Shown piece after piece: positions 8,700-17,600 of a stretch of DNA of 64,000 nucleotides. The position numbers were made by a program, and so were the translations under genes. How positions within the stretch are numbered: position 1 is the stretch's first letter; the number at the start of each line of letters is the position of its first letter. This DNA is from Streptomyces zhihengii (lineage in GTDB: Bacteria; Actinomycetota; Actinomycetes; Streptomycetales; Streptomycetaceae): assembly GCF_016919245.1 (NCBI RefSeq), contig NZ_JAFEJA010000003.1:310001-374000 (forward strand). The letters are read 5' to 3'. The notes beneath the pieces were generated by a model that was not told the DNA's origin, ran no database searches, and worked only from the letters and a program-made list of their open reading frames with translations.

Positions 8700-9422
8700 A
8701 TGTTAGAGAAGCCGGAACTCGCTGCTTTGCTTGCCGACTTGCGGACGGACATCACAGCATGGCAAGCCAGCCGGCACCGTACTCAGCATGAGAAGGGCCC
8801 AGACGTGAGGCTTGCCTCAGCCATCCAAATGCTAGAGGAGCGCGATGACCTATCCCAGAAGATCGTGGAGGGCTTCAACCTGCTAGATCGTGAACTGTCG
8901 AGACGACCACAGGGAAACGAACAAGTCACCTCTGTGTGGCCATACCAGCCCTGCACGGAAGAAGAGGTTGTCGCAGCCAGGAGAAGGTGGCCGGAGTTGC
9001 GCCTATTCGATGTTCCCACTGCACGCACGGCGGCCGACGCGCTCGGCCTTGCCATGGTCCGAACCATGGCACAGGAGGCCACGCGGAATGGCCCCGCATA
9101 TTCAGGTTCCACGCCTGAGCCGCGATCGAGTGCAGTACCTGATGGATTCTTCGCGCCAGGTGCCCTGTATTACAGCGGTGACCCGCTCAGATCCCCCGAA
9201 CTTACGCACTTCTTCCGATGCGAGCACGTTGCCCAACACCCGCGGACGGGTGCCGGTGTGAGGGCTTTCGGTTTTCTACGCAACAACGTTCCAGACGCCG
9301 AATGGCTCTCCACCGCCCTGGTCGAGAGCGACTCTGCCATGTGGACACGAGTTCCGGATACGCGCCTTGCAGGGAGCAGTCGCCCACCAGGGCAACATCG
9401 GACACTGCAGAGTGGTGAGTGA
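8700..9422 (+). CDS. Hypothetical protein (240 aa), unknown family
   Basis: I do not recognise this protein. It begins MLEKPELAALLADLRTDI and is mostly helical and charged in the first 80 residues. A stretch CTEEEVVAARRRWPELRLF is followed by TAADALGLAMVRTMAQEA. It has no membrane segment or signal peptide. AGGGG six bases before ATG 8700 supports this start over the longer frame. It lies just after the tyrosine operon in the same direction but is separated by two hairpins, so membership of that pathway is uncertain. An IS4-family element is inserted about 100 bases downstream. Confidence 0.5.
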   Translation: MLEKPELAALLADLRTDITAWQASRHRTQHEKGPDVRLASAIQMLEERDDLSQKIVEGFNLLDRELSRRPQGNEQVTSVWPYQPCTEEEVVAARRRWPELRLFDVPTARTAADALGLAMVRTMAQEATRNGPAYSGSTPEPRSSAVPDGFFAPGALYYSGDPLRSPELTHFFRCEHVAQHPRTGAGVRAFGFLRNNVPDAEWLSTALVESDSAMWTRVPDTRLAGSSRPPGQHRTLQSGE

Positions 9423-9511
9423 CGGGCATGATGTAGCCCCCGCACTTGTGCGGAAGCGGACACCTACCCGCAGTCGGGCTCGAAACTGCTCTCGCACCCT
9501 GATCTCGGCAG

Positions 9512-9519
9512 TTCTAGCC
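9512..9519. repeat. 8-bp target-site duplication (left copy)
   Basis: The bases TTCTAGCC directly precede the IS4-family element and recur at 11020-11027 directly after it. This marks both element ends exactly and shows insertion by an 8-bp staggered cut. Confidence 0.85.
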
Positions 9520-11019
9520 CCAATGCCGTGTAGTTGGGGGTGCCGTGGGCGGTGTCAAGGGGCGGGCGTCAGGATGTGGACGCTGATCGTGGCCCTGTAG
9601 GTGGTGCGGTCGACGGTGCCTCTGGCGTTGTATCTCGAGATGGCCCGTTTCACGACGCGTGGACGGGTGCGGACACGGCGGTCGGGCATGAGGGCGGCCA
9701 GGATTCGGCGGCCTATGGTGCCGACGAGGTCGATCACGGCGCCACTGAACACGCCTGCGGCCTTGATGACCAGATCGCGGGCGGTGTTCAGGGCGATGGA
9801 GAAACTCGCCCGGTCGGGGTCGGTCCCGGGCCGGCTGGCGGTGGCGTCCGCCATAGCCAGCCGCAGGACCTGGTAGGTGACCAGCACTGCGAAGACTTCC
9901 TGGGCGACACCGGCGGGAGTGCGGGCACGAAGGACCCGACCGCCGAGGATCGTCGACTTGATCTCCAGATAGGTGGTCTCGATTTCCCACCGCTCGTGAT
10001 ACAGCCCGATCAGATCGCCGGCGGGGTGGGTGAAGGGGTCGGTCAGGGTTGTGACCAGCCGGTATGCGCCGGTGCGTCGTCCCTGTGATGTGCTGATGGT
10101 GATCTCGCAGCAGACAACACGGACCGGAACGGGTCCGATCCGGGAGAGCCAGGAGCCGTCGGGGAAGCGTCGCAGGACCGGCAGTCTGCGGTTCTCCTTC
10201 ACCCGGACCAGGACGTGTGCGCTCCTCAAGGTGACTGCTTCGATCAGGGCCTGGACGGCGAAGTTCCGGTCCAGCAGGACGATCATGTCTTCCCGCAGGC
10301 TTCGGACCAGGCGTGGAGCGTAGGTGGTCTCACCGTCGGTGGCCGGACCGAATACCGCGTCCATGACGGTTCGGGTTCCGCAGGCGACCAGGATCAGAAG
10401 CCGCAGTGAGGGGTATCCCGCGCCGCCATTGTTGCAGCGGTGCCTGGTGAACTCGGCCTGGTTCGCGGGGCTGTCCGGCACTGCCATCAACGTGCCGTCG
10501 ATGGCGCAGACGAGCAGTCCGTGCCACCGCGTTCCGGCGATCCCGAGTCCCGCGGCCGGTCCACGAAGCAAGTCGAACAGGTGACGCAACGGTCGGGTCC
10601 CGAGCCTCTTGCGGGCCTGGGCCAGCGCGCCGGCCGTGGGAGTCGCCGTCGGCAGTCCGTCCAGGCCGGCCGTCAGCCGCTGCCACACCTGCTGCCATCC
10701 GAGCCCCGGGAACAATGCCCCGCCCAGCAGCAGATACACCACCACGCGCGAGGGAAGGTCCCGTATCCGCTGCTGGGTTCTGCCGGTATCTGCCAACACC
10801 TCATCGACCATCTCGAACGGGACAATCCGTGTCAGCTCGCCGAGATGGCCGGGGGCAAACGCCCCTGCCGCAACCGCTACTTCACGAGAAATGACAGACT
10901 TGGCGGCCAACGGAGCTCCTGCTGAACAGTGATCTTGGTCGACACGGTTCTAGCAGGAGCTCCGTCACTTCATCAGCCTGCTTGACAAGCAGCCCAGAGC
11001 CCTAACTACACGGCATTGG
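9520..11019 (-). mobile_element. IS4-family insertion sequence, complete (1500 bp)
   Basis: The ends are near-perfect inverted repeats: CCAATGCCGTGTAGTTGGG at 9520 and, read from the other strand, CCAATGCCGTGTAGTTAGG ending at 11019. Eight-base direct repeats flank it. The single transposase gene fills the element on the minus strand. No clear gene is visible across the target site, so it seems to have landed in non-coding or decayed DNA. Intact ends and reading frame suggest recent insertion. Confidence 0.9.
9555..10910 (-). CDS. IS4-family transposase
   Basis: A 451-residue DDE transposase. The catalytic acidic residues are visible in CAIDGTLMAVPD, VLLDRNFAV and the YREK-type signature YHERWEIETTYLEIK. 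An N-terminal DUF-like region (FAPGHLGELTRIVPFEMVDE) is typical of actinobacterial IS4 elements. The frame is uninterrupted from close to one inverted repeat to close to the other, so the enzyme is probably active. Confidence 0.93.
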   Translation of the reverse strand: MAAKSVISREVAVAAGAFAPGHLGELTRIVPFEMVDEVLADTGRTQQRIRDLPSRVVVYLLLGGALFPGLGWQQVWQRLTAGLDGLPTATPTAGALAQARKRLGTRPLRHLFDLLRGPAAGLGIAGTRWHGLLVCAIDGTLMAVPDSPANQAEFTRHRCNNGGAGYPSLRLLILVACGTRTVMDAVFGPATDGETTYAPRLVRSLREDMIVLLDRNFAVQALIEAVTLRSAHVLVRVKENRRLPVLRRFPDGSWLSRIGPVPVRVVCCEITISTSQGRRTGAYRLVTTLTDPFTHPAGDLIGLYHERWEIETTYLEIKSTILGGRVLRARTPAGVAQEVFAVLVTYQVLRLAMADATASRPGTDPDRASFSIALNTARDLVIKAAGVFSGAVIDLVGTIGRRILAALMPDRRVRTRPRVVKRAISRYNARGTVDRTTYRATISVHILTPAP

Positions 11020-11027
11020 TTCTAGCC
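11020..11027. repeat. 8-bp target-site duplication (right copy)
   Basis: TTCTAGCC, identical to 9512-9519, immediately follows the right inverted repeat of the IS4-family element. Confidence 0.85.
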
Positions 11028-11485
11028 CGCCGACCACGTCGGCATTAGTGCGGCACTGGCGGCGGGGTTCGTGATCCGCCACAACCGGGCATGGACGCCG
11101 AGGTTGACTTCGGTGAGTCATGGGGGACCTGGCGGGCGAACTGACGAAGTCCTTCTTCGCCCTGCGTCTGGCCTACTTGGGCAAGGCGGTGGACCGCATC
11201 ACCGAGCTCGCCGAGGTCCTCTCCATGATCATTCGCCGGCCGGAAGTCCTGTCTGGAGCAGTGATCGACGGCCTGCGCTTCTTCGGCTTTCGCGGCTACC
11301 ACGAACTCAACCACGAATGCGGGAGCTCCTGACCCGACCACCTCACCAGCGCAAGTTCACAGAAGCACGGCGGCCGCGCGAGTGCAGCTACGGGGCGGTT
11401 CGAGCCCCGGACGGGAAGGGGAAGATGGCGTGGGAGGATCGGCAGACGGGGCAGGCATCGGCGGGAACCGTACGGGACCGACGGC
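11028..11485. other. No secure gene
   Basis: A 70-residue frame at 11120-11332 (MGDLAGELTKSFFALRLAYL) has a start but no recognisable family. The rest reads as decayed coding DNA. Confidence 0.4.
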
Positions 11486-12360
11486 ATGTGGCCTGACGGG
11501 CGCGAGATAGACCCCTTGGTCGTTTCGCTGCGGACAGCGACGCGAGCGTTGCGGTTTCATCTCGACACGCTGCCTGCGGTATTTCACGTCAACGGGCCAG
11601 GCGACCAGTTCCTTGCCGTGTCGGCGTTTCCGTACGCACGCTGGCGATACGCCTGCGCCGATTCGCTGCTGGGCTCCGGGATGGGTGGCACGGTCGTGGG
11701 GGCACTTGCCCGCAGTCTGTTCGATTACGGGCTGCTCTGGCAGTGGATCGCTGAGTCCCCTGCTGAGCGGCGACCAGCTCTGCCGGGCAGCATGCTTGAG
11801 GAGCGTAATCGTATCTGCGGTTACCTGGAGGACCACAAGGTGAGCTGCCCGCCTATGCCCGGTGGTTCGTTCGCTGAACGGCCTCACCGACCTGACGGGA
11901 GCGTCGTTGGTAGCGCCGTGCACTGGCTGGACTGCCCCCCGGACTCAGGTGCTGCATCCAGTCCCATCAGCGGATGAGGAACTTGCGTAGGTCGGAGTTG
12001 ATCCGGCTCGCCGAGGACTCCACCGGGAGCATGGGGCCTCCGGGCTCCGAGCAAACGATCAGTTTGTTCAGAGAAGCCTGCGTCCGATGCCCGATGGACT
12101 GGCCAGACTCCACCCCGTGCGGCGGCTGCTGGAGATCCGCGACAACCTTCACGCCTGCACCGCGGAGGCCGAGTGCGAGGGCTGGTTCGACGAAGTCGAA
12201 GGACTACGGGTCAGCCTGGCCGGCGCCGGAAGACAAACTCGCGCAGGTCGCCGGACTTGCGGCCAGTGCGTTGGCCGCAGGCCCGATGCCGACGCTCCCC
12301 ATGGGAGTCATGAGCATGCCCCGGATGACGACGCCTGCGCCAACGGGACAAAGCGCTGAT
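11486..12360 (+). pseudogene. Decayed hypothetical gene(s)
   Basis: The frame 11486-11977 reads plausibly as protein (TRALRFHLDTLPAVFH, ALARSLFDYGLLWQWIAESP) and then loses sense. Protein-like sequence continues in other frames: LLEIRDNLHACTAEAECEG around 12140 and EDKLAQVAGLAASALAAGP around 12225-12290. This looks like one or two helical proteins broken by several frameshifts. I do not recognise the family. Confidence 0.35.
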
Positions 12361-12366
12361 GTTTCG

Positions 12367-12924
12367 CTATGCGCTGGAGGAGAGTCGGCTTGCCGCTTGC
12401 TTCCATGGTTGAGGCTCGATCAGGTCGTGCCTGTCAAAGGCATCCTCCTCGAACCAGCCCGTCCCCGCGAGCCATGTCTCTAGCCACGCTGCGAGGCTGG
12501 CGGAGTCGAGGAACCAACACTGATCCCACGCTCCGCCGCAATACGGGTTGGGCTCGAAGAGCAGGACCTGACCGTCCCCACTGAGGCAGTCGACGCCTGC
12601 GTACATGGCGCAGCCCCAGGTCAGGATCGGCACGACGCCTTCGGGCCACTCCGGGTGCTCCACACCAGCGGACGCCTCACGTCGCGTCAGGTATTCGCTA
12701 GCGACGCTGGATCCCGGACCAAGCAACGGGAGCAGTCGGTAGTCAGGGCCGAAGCCGCCATCCGCGACCTCGCGATACAGGCGTGCGAGTAGGGGATGCA
12801 GCGTGAAGCCCAGTTGCGCCTCGGCCTCCGCGATCTGCGCTTTGCTAACAGGCGCGGGCAGGTTCTCGCTGTCGGATGTGGCACGGATGGCAACGCGTTG
12901 CAGGAGGTCATCAATGTCGGTCAT
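12367..12924 (-). CDS. SMI1/KNR4 (SUKH) family protein
   Basis: A 185-residue protein with the SUKH layout: an N-terminal helix ending in VSKAQIAEAEAQLGFTLHPLL, then LYREVADGGFGPDYRLLPL, then a beta-rich C-terminus (LLFEPNPYCGGAWD, SLAAWLETWLAG). SUKH proteins often act as immunity proteins for polymorphic toxins, and a giant polymorphic-toxin-like protein is encoded 1.7 kb away on the other strand. That link is an inference. ATG 12924 is chosen because homology-like sequence starts with MTDIDDLL; a longer frame reaches 13002. The family is supported by pattern only. Confidence 0.7.
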   Translation of the reverse strand: MTDIDDLLQRVAIRATSDSENLPAPVSKAQIAEAEAQLGFTLHPLLARLYREVADGGFGPDYRLLPLLGPGSSVASEYLTRREASAGVEHPEWPEGVVPILTWGCAMYAGVDCLSGDGQVLLFEPNPYCGGAWDQCWFLDSASLAAWLETWLAGTGWFEEDAFDRHDLIEPQPWKQAASRLSSSA

Positions 12925-14679
12925 GACCGTGATGCTGTCAGGGCGCACCGAGATGTCGACGGCCAGGTCGACAGTCGAACGGAAGTTCAGCGAAGGGGTC
13001 ACCCCTTTGGATAGCGAGCCGGGGCTTCGCGGCGCCCATGAGAAGGGTGAAGCGGTTGGTCAGGTCGGCCACTTCCGCCGCAACGACGTCACGCCAGGGC
13101 CCCGGGTGAACTCCCTGGACGAGCCTTCGGCGCGGTTGCAGGCACTGCTAGGGCAGGAGCTCAGCAAGGTGGCCAGCCTGAACGCCCGCCGGTCCGTCCG
13201 TCTGCTCACTGACCAGTGTCCCCTGCCCTCTGTCGACCGCTGGGACCCGCTTCTGAAGCACGCGCCCTGACAGGTCTGCACTACAACCTGGCCGAGACCG
13301 CCTTCGACGCAGTGATCGACAGAACCTGCCGGGTCCGGTAGTTGCCCACTCCACTTCGCTTCACTCGTCCTTTGGCGCCCTGAGTCGCTCCAGGATCCTG
13401 CGTCGGCTCTATGACGCCCGGTGGGCGGGACAGGTAAAGGCCACGTCAAGTCCAGTCGCATGAGACCGGAGTTGCCGGATGGCCAAGCCTGTACCTCTCG
13501 GTGTGCAGCACAGCCAGTTCTTCAGTATGAGGAGGGTGAGGCGGTCAGGGGGGAATTGTGTGCACGTCGAGGCAGGGAACGGTGAGCATACGCCGGATGC
13601 TGCTGTCCTAGTCTCGTTCGGCCGTCGCTGTGTCCGGCTCAGACAGCCCCTCTTCGTGTTCGAACATGAGAGGTTGCCATGGGGCGATCGAGTGAGAGTA
13701 TCTCTCTGGCGTGACCCGTTCCATTCTGCGAACGTTAGTGAGGCGACGCGTGCTCGCTTTCGCCCCACGGGACGAGCATGCGCGGGGCCCTGGACCCTGC
13801 CCGGCCTCCAGGGCCCCCTCTCCACTTGGTGGCTTCGCAAGAACGCAAACGCGTTAGGGCGTCGACGATGTCGACCGCCAGTGCGTCAGGCCAGTTTGCG
13901 TCGACCGGTGATCAGAGCGGCATCCAGGTTCGACGTCATAATGTCGACCTCTGCTAGCGATGCAGTTGGTGGCGGTCCTTTCCCGGGGAGAAGGGCCCTA
14001 GCTCGGAACGGAACGACTTTCGCCTGCGGTTGACCTCAGCGGGACGATGGCGGCTTGCCTTTTCCGGCTATCATGCGCCGGGCTCTTTCCAAATCGCTAC
14101 GCCATTTGGATAGACGGGAATCTCAAGTGCCTGATTTGCCACCGCCGCTGCGAGGGTAGGGCGAGGGTGGACGATGATGTCGTCGTGGTGAAGTAGGACA
14201 CATGCTTCTCCTTTGGTGGCGGTCACACCTTGGTTGCGAGGCCTGAGGAGTCGCAGCTCACGGCGACATTTGTCGGTCTCTGAGAACGGGATTGGTTGGT
14301 GAGCTCCCCCGAGTTGGAGAGGTAGAGTGACTAGGCAAGGAGTGGGGAAGGCGTGCGGCAGCCAGCGACAACCCAGTGAGCTGTGCGTAGTTATCCTTTG
14401 AGGGTGTTCTGGTTCCTGATAGATGGTTTGCCGCGCCTACGGCGGTCGGCCACTTCCGTTAAATCTGCGAGAGCATTGCCTGCCGAGAGCGTTCCTAGGG
14501 TCTGCGCTCCAGCGTGGTCGCTCGGCGAGCGATACCTGGCGGGACGGAAATTTCCCGGGGGCGAGTCGGCCACATCGCCTTCCGAGGTGCCTGTAGCTGT
14601 CCATGACGGGTCCAGGTGCGCCTTTGGTAGAACCGAAGGAGCACCCGTGTGTGCTGGTTCGGAAAGAAGCTGAGCGTGT
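12925..14679. other. Long gene-poor stretch
   Basis: Several open frames cross this region (for example 13479-14033 on the plus strand), but none has a recognisable domain, convincing codon bias and ribosome binding site together. The last 300 bases are the likely promoter region of the giant gene at 14680. Confidence 0.45.
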
Positions 14680-17600
14680 ATGGCGATTGAGCCCTCTGAG
14701 GATTTGCAGCGGCTGATCTTTGTTTTGACCGGTGAGCGGTTTCTTGAGGCGGACGAGGATCGTGGCTATGCGAGTCATGATCCTTATGTTCGTCTGGCGA
14801 GGCGGGCGCGGGATCTGTCGGGGACGATTGAGGGCTCGGTTGGTGGGATTGGTCGTGCGTTGCCGGGGGAGGCGGGTGCGGCGTATGTGCGGGCTATGCG
14901 GTTGTTGGTGAATGATGGCGGCCGTAATGCTTTGGGGGAGTTTGCGGGGCAGTTGGACCGGATTGCTGATGGTCGGGTCCGGACGTCGATGAATGTTACG
15001 GAGTCGAAGTGGCAGTTGGTCGCTGAGCTGGTTCGGTTGTTGATCGAGCTGGCGGTGTTGGCGGCGATGGCGTTCTTCTCGGGGGGTTTGTCGGCGGGGC
15101 AGCAGGCGGTGGCGATGCTGCGGTCGCGGGTGTTTTTGTTGACGGTGCTGGATGCGTTGTTGAGTCGGACGCGGTTGATGCCGTCGTTGAGTGAGGCGTT
15201 CGAGGAGGCGTTCCAGACGTTTGCGGTGCGTCTGGCGTTGATGGTGGCGGGGCCTGAGGGGCGTCGTCCGAAGGGGTTCGATCTGGGGGATATTGCCCGG
15301 TCGGCTGTGGTGGGTGGTTTGGCGGGTGCGTTCCACGGGGTGTTGTCGGGGACGGTCGGGAAGGCGTTGACGGGCCGGTTGGGGCGGCCGTTGGTGAAGG
15401 ATGTGTCGGGGGACGTGGCGGTGAAGGTTGCGCCGCGGGGGGTGTTCACGGCCGGCAACGGGGTGCGGGCGGTGGGTGCGGGTGCGGGTGCGTTCGTGGT
15501 CGAGGGGGCCGCGGAAGCCGGTGCGGAGTTCGTGACCAACGGTCTGTTCGACGGCCGGTGGAAGGTCGAGGCGTCCACGTTCTACGGCGCCGGGATCAGC
15601 GGTGTCACCGAAGGCGTCCTCACCGCCGGCGTCGTCGCCGGCGCGTTCGCGTTGAAGGACAGCATCTCCCGCATCAAGGTCGTACTTCGCAGCCCGGTTG
15701 GGGCGGGTGGGTATCCGGATCAGGCCCGGGCCATCGTCGCCCGTCCCAATCTTCTGAGCGCCCATACCGGCACTGCCGTCGACATCGCGGTGCGCCATGA
15801 TTTGGGCGGGGAGGCGACGTCGGTCAATTCGGCAAGCGAGTTCACCATGTATGGCACTACTGAGCGGGTGCAGCTTGGTGACCTGTCATCGGAGGTGCAA
15901 GTAGGAGCCCTCGGCTTGAGCGGCACGGTCCCTCAGTTGGAAGCCGCAGAACACGGTGTGCCCCCTCTGCGGGCGACCGCCCCCGCGGGCGCGTTTACGG
16001 CCGCCCTAGTACCGCAGTCACTCACCGAGTCCGCCAGCATCGCCGCCACCCCAGATGCAGGTAAGGCGGCTATGCGCACGGATGTAGCGGAGCTCGTCAG
16101 TGTTCCCGGCGGAAGTGCGCCTGAGACGCAGTTGCCCCAGTCGGTGGTGGAGCGGCGCTTGCCGCACGGCGTGCAGGTGACGTCAACCGAAGCCACCTCC
16201 GTACCGGGCGGTCTTTCTCCTGCCAGTTCGCCAGATCGCGCCAGCGAGGGGCGCACCCCAGTCAGGTCGCTGCCTGCGGTGGGGCTGGAGCATTTGCCGC
16301 CGGTGCCGAGTGGTCAGCCGGGGAGGCTACCTGACACTAGCCCAGCGCAGTCCGCTCCAGCGGTGGGTGCGTGGGCCGCGTCTGCCCCTGACGGCCTCCA
16401 CCGCCGAGCCATGGCGGCAGATGGCGGCGCTGAACCTGTAAGCGTGCATCGACAGAAGTTGCTGTCAACAGATGTGCCAGGTGCACTTGAATGCCGACTC
16501 GGTATGGAGGATGCGGGTTCGCCGTCACCTGAAGATCAGGTATCTGCGCGTCACGCCGATCACAGCCCATCTCTTGGGACAGCAGGGGCAGATCCGACGG
16601 CGACGATCACCGAGTCTGCTGCCGCCTCGCAGCCGGTGCGGACCGCTACGGCGTGGGCACACGCCAGCACGCAGTTGGACGTGGGCGTCGACGGCATTTC
16701 GGCCGCCCTTGATCAGGAAGACGAGAATGACACCGTGCACTCGGTGCTGAGGCAGGCACAGGTCCCCGGTATCAGCGTTCGAGGGGCTGACGTTGCCGGG
16801 CAGGGGCCGGCAACGAGCGCGATCGAGATCCGGGACGATCTGCCGGAGACATCATTCGCCGACGGAGGTGAAGGACTCACAGGCATCGAGTCGAGTAGCG
16901 CTGCTGCTACTCGTCTGGCCGCCGACTGGTTCGCTACCAGGCAGCCTTCGCGCGAGATGGTGGAGCGCGCGCGGCGGCTGGCCGCGGTGGTGAGGCGGTC
17001 TGTTGCCGACACGAGTACTTTGCCAGGGGAGACTGTGCAGTTGGCGGCCATGGCGGATCTTGCAGGTGTGCTGCTTGGCGTTCGTGATGCAGACCGAATC
17101 GCCAGGGACATGCCGGGAGTGCTTCCAGGGCTGTTGGTACGGCTGGTCGATGATGTGGAGCAGGTTCTTGGCACAACTTTGCCGGCCTCTGGCGGACGCA
17201 GCGTTCCTCTGTCCGTGGCGGCTCGACACTATCTTGAGGGACTGGCCCTCCCAGATGCGGAGCGGGAGCGGGTGCTCGCAGAGGCCGAGCGTTTGGCGCG
17301 CGCCGATCATGATCTCTACGATGCACCAGTGCTGAGGGGCACCCTCCGGCATGAGCTGCGCGATAGTGTCACCGCCCTGGTTGCTGCGGAGTATCAGCGC
17401 CATGGGAAGCAGGCAGCGCGCCTCGTGTCGCACCTCCTTGCGCAAGCCCACGGAACACAGCGGACGGGCCTGCTTGGTGGCGGGAAACACTTCTCGGATG
17501 ACGTGGTGGCGCAAGCGGTGCGCGCCTGGCGGGCAACCGACCCTCAGCGACTGCAGCCTCGGCCGCCGCGGGGCGCGGTGCAACAGGTTCAGGGCGAGGA

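Noticed and set aside
10999..11341. Gene interrupted by the IS4-family element
   Set aside because: Joining the flanks after removing the element and one duplication copy gives no continuous, sensible protein across the site.
11380..11420. tRNA-like T-arm (GGGGCGGTTCGAGCCCC)
   Set aside because: A T-loop-like stem is present, but no matching acceptor, D or anticodon arms can be folded around it, so it is not called as a tRNA or attachment site.
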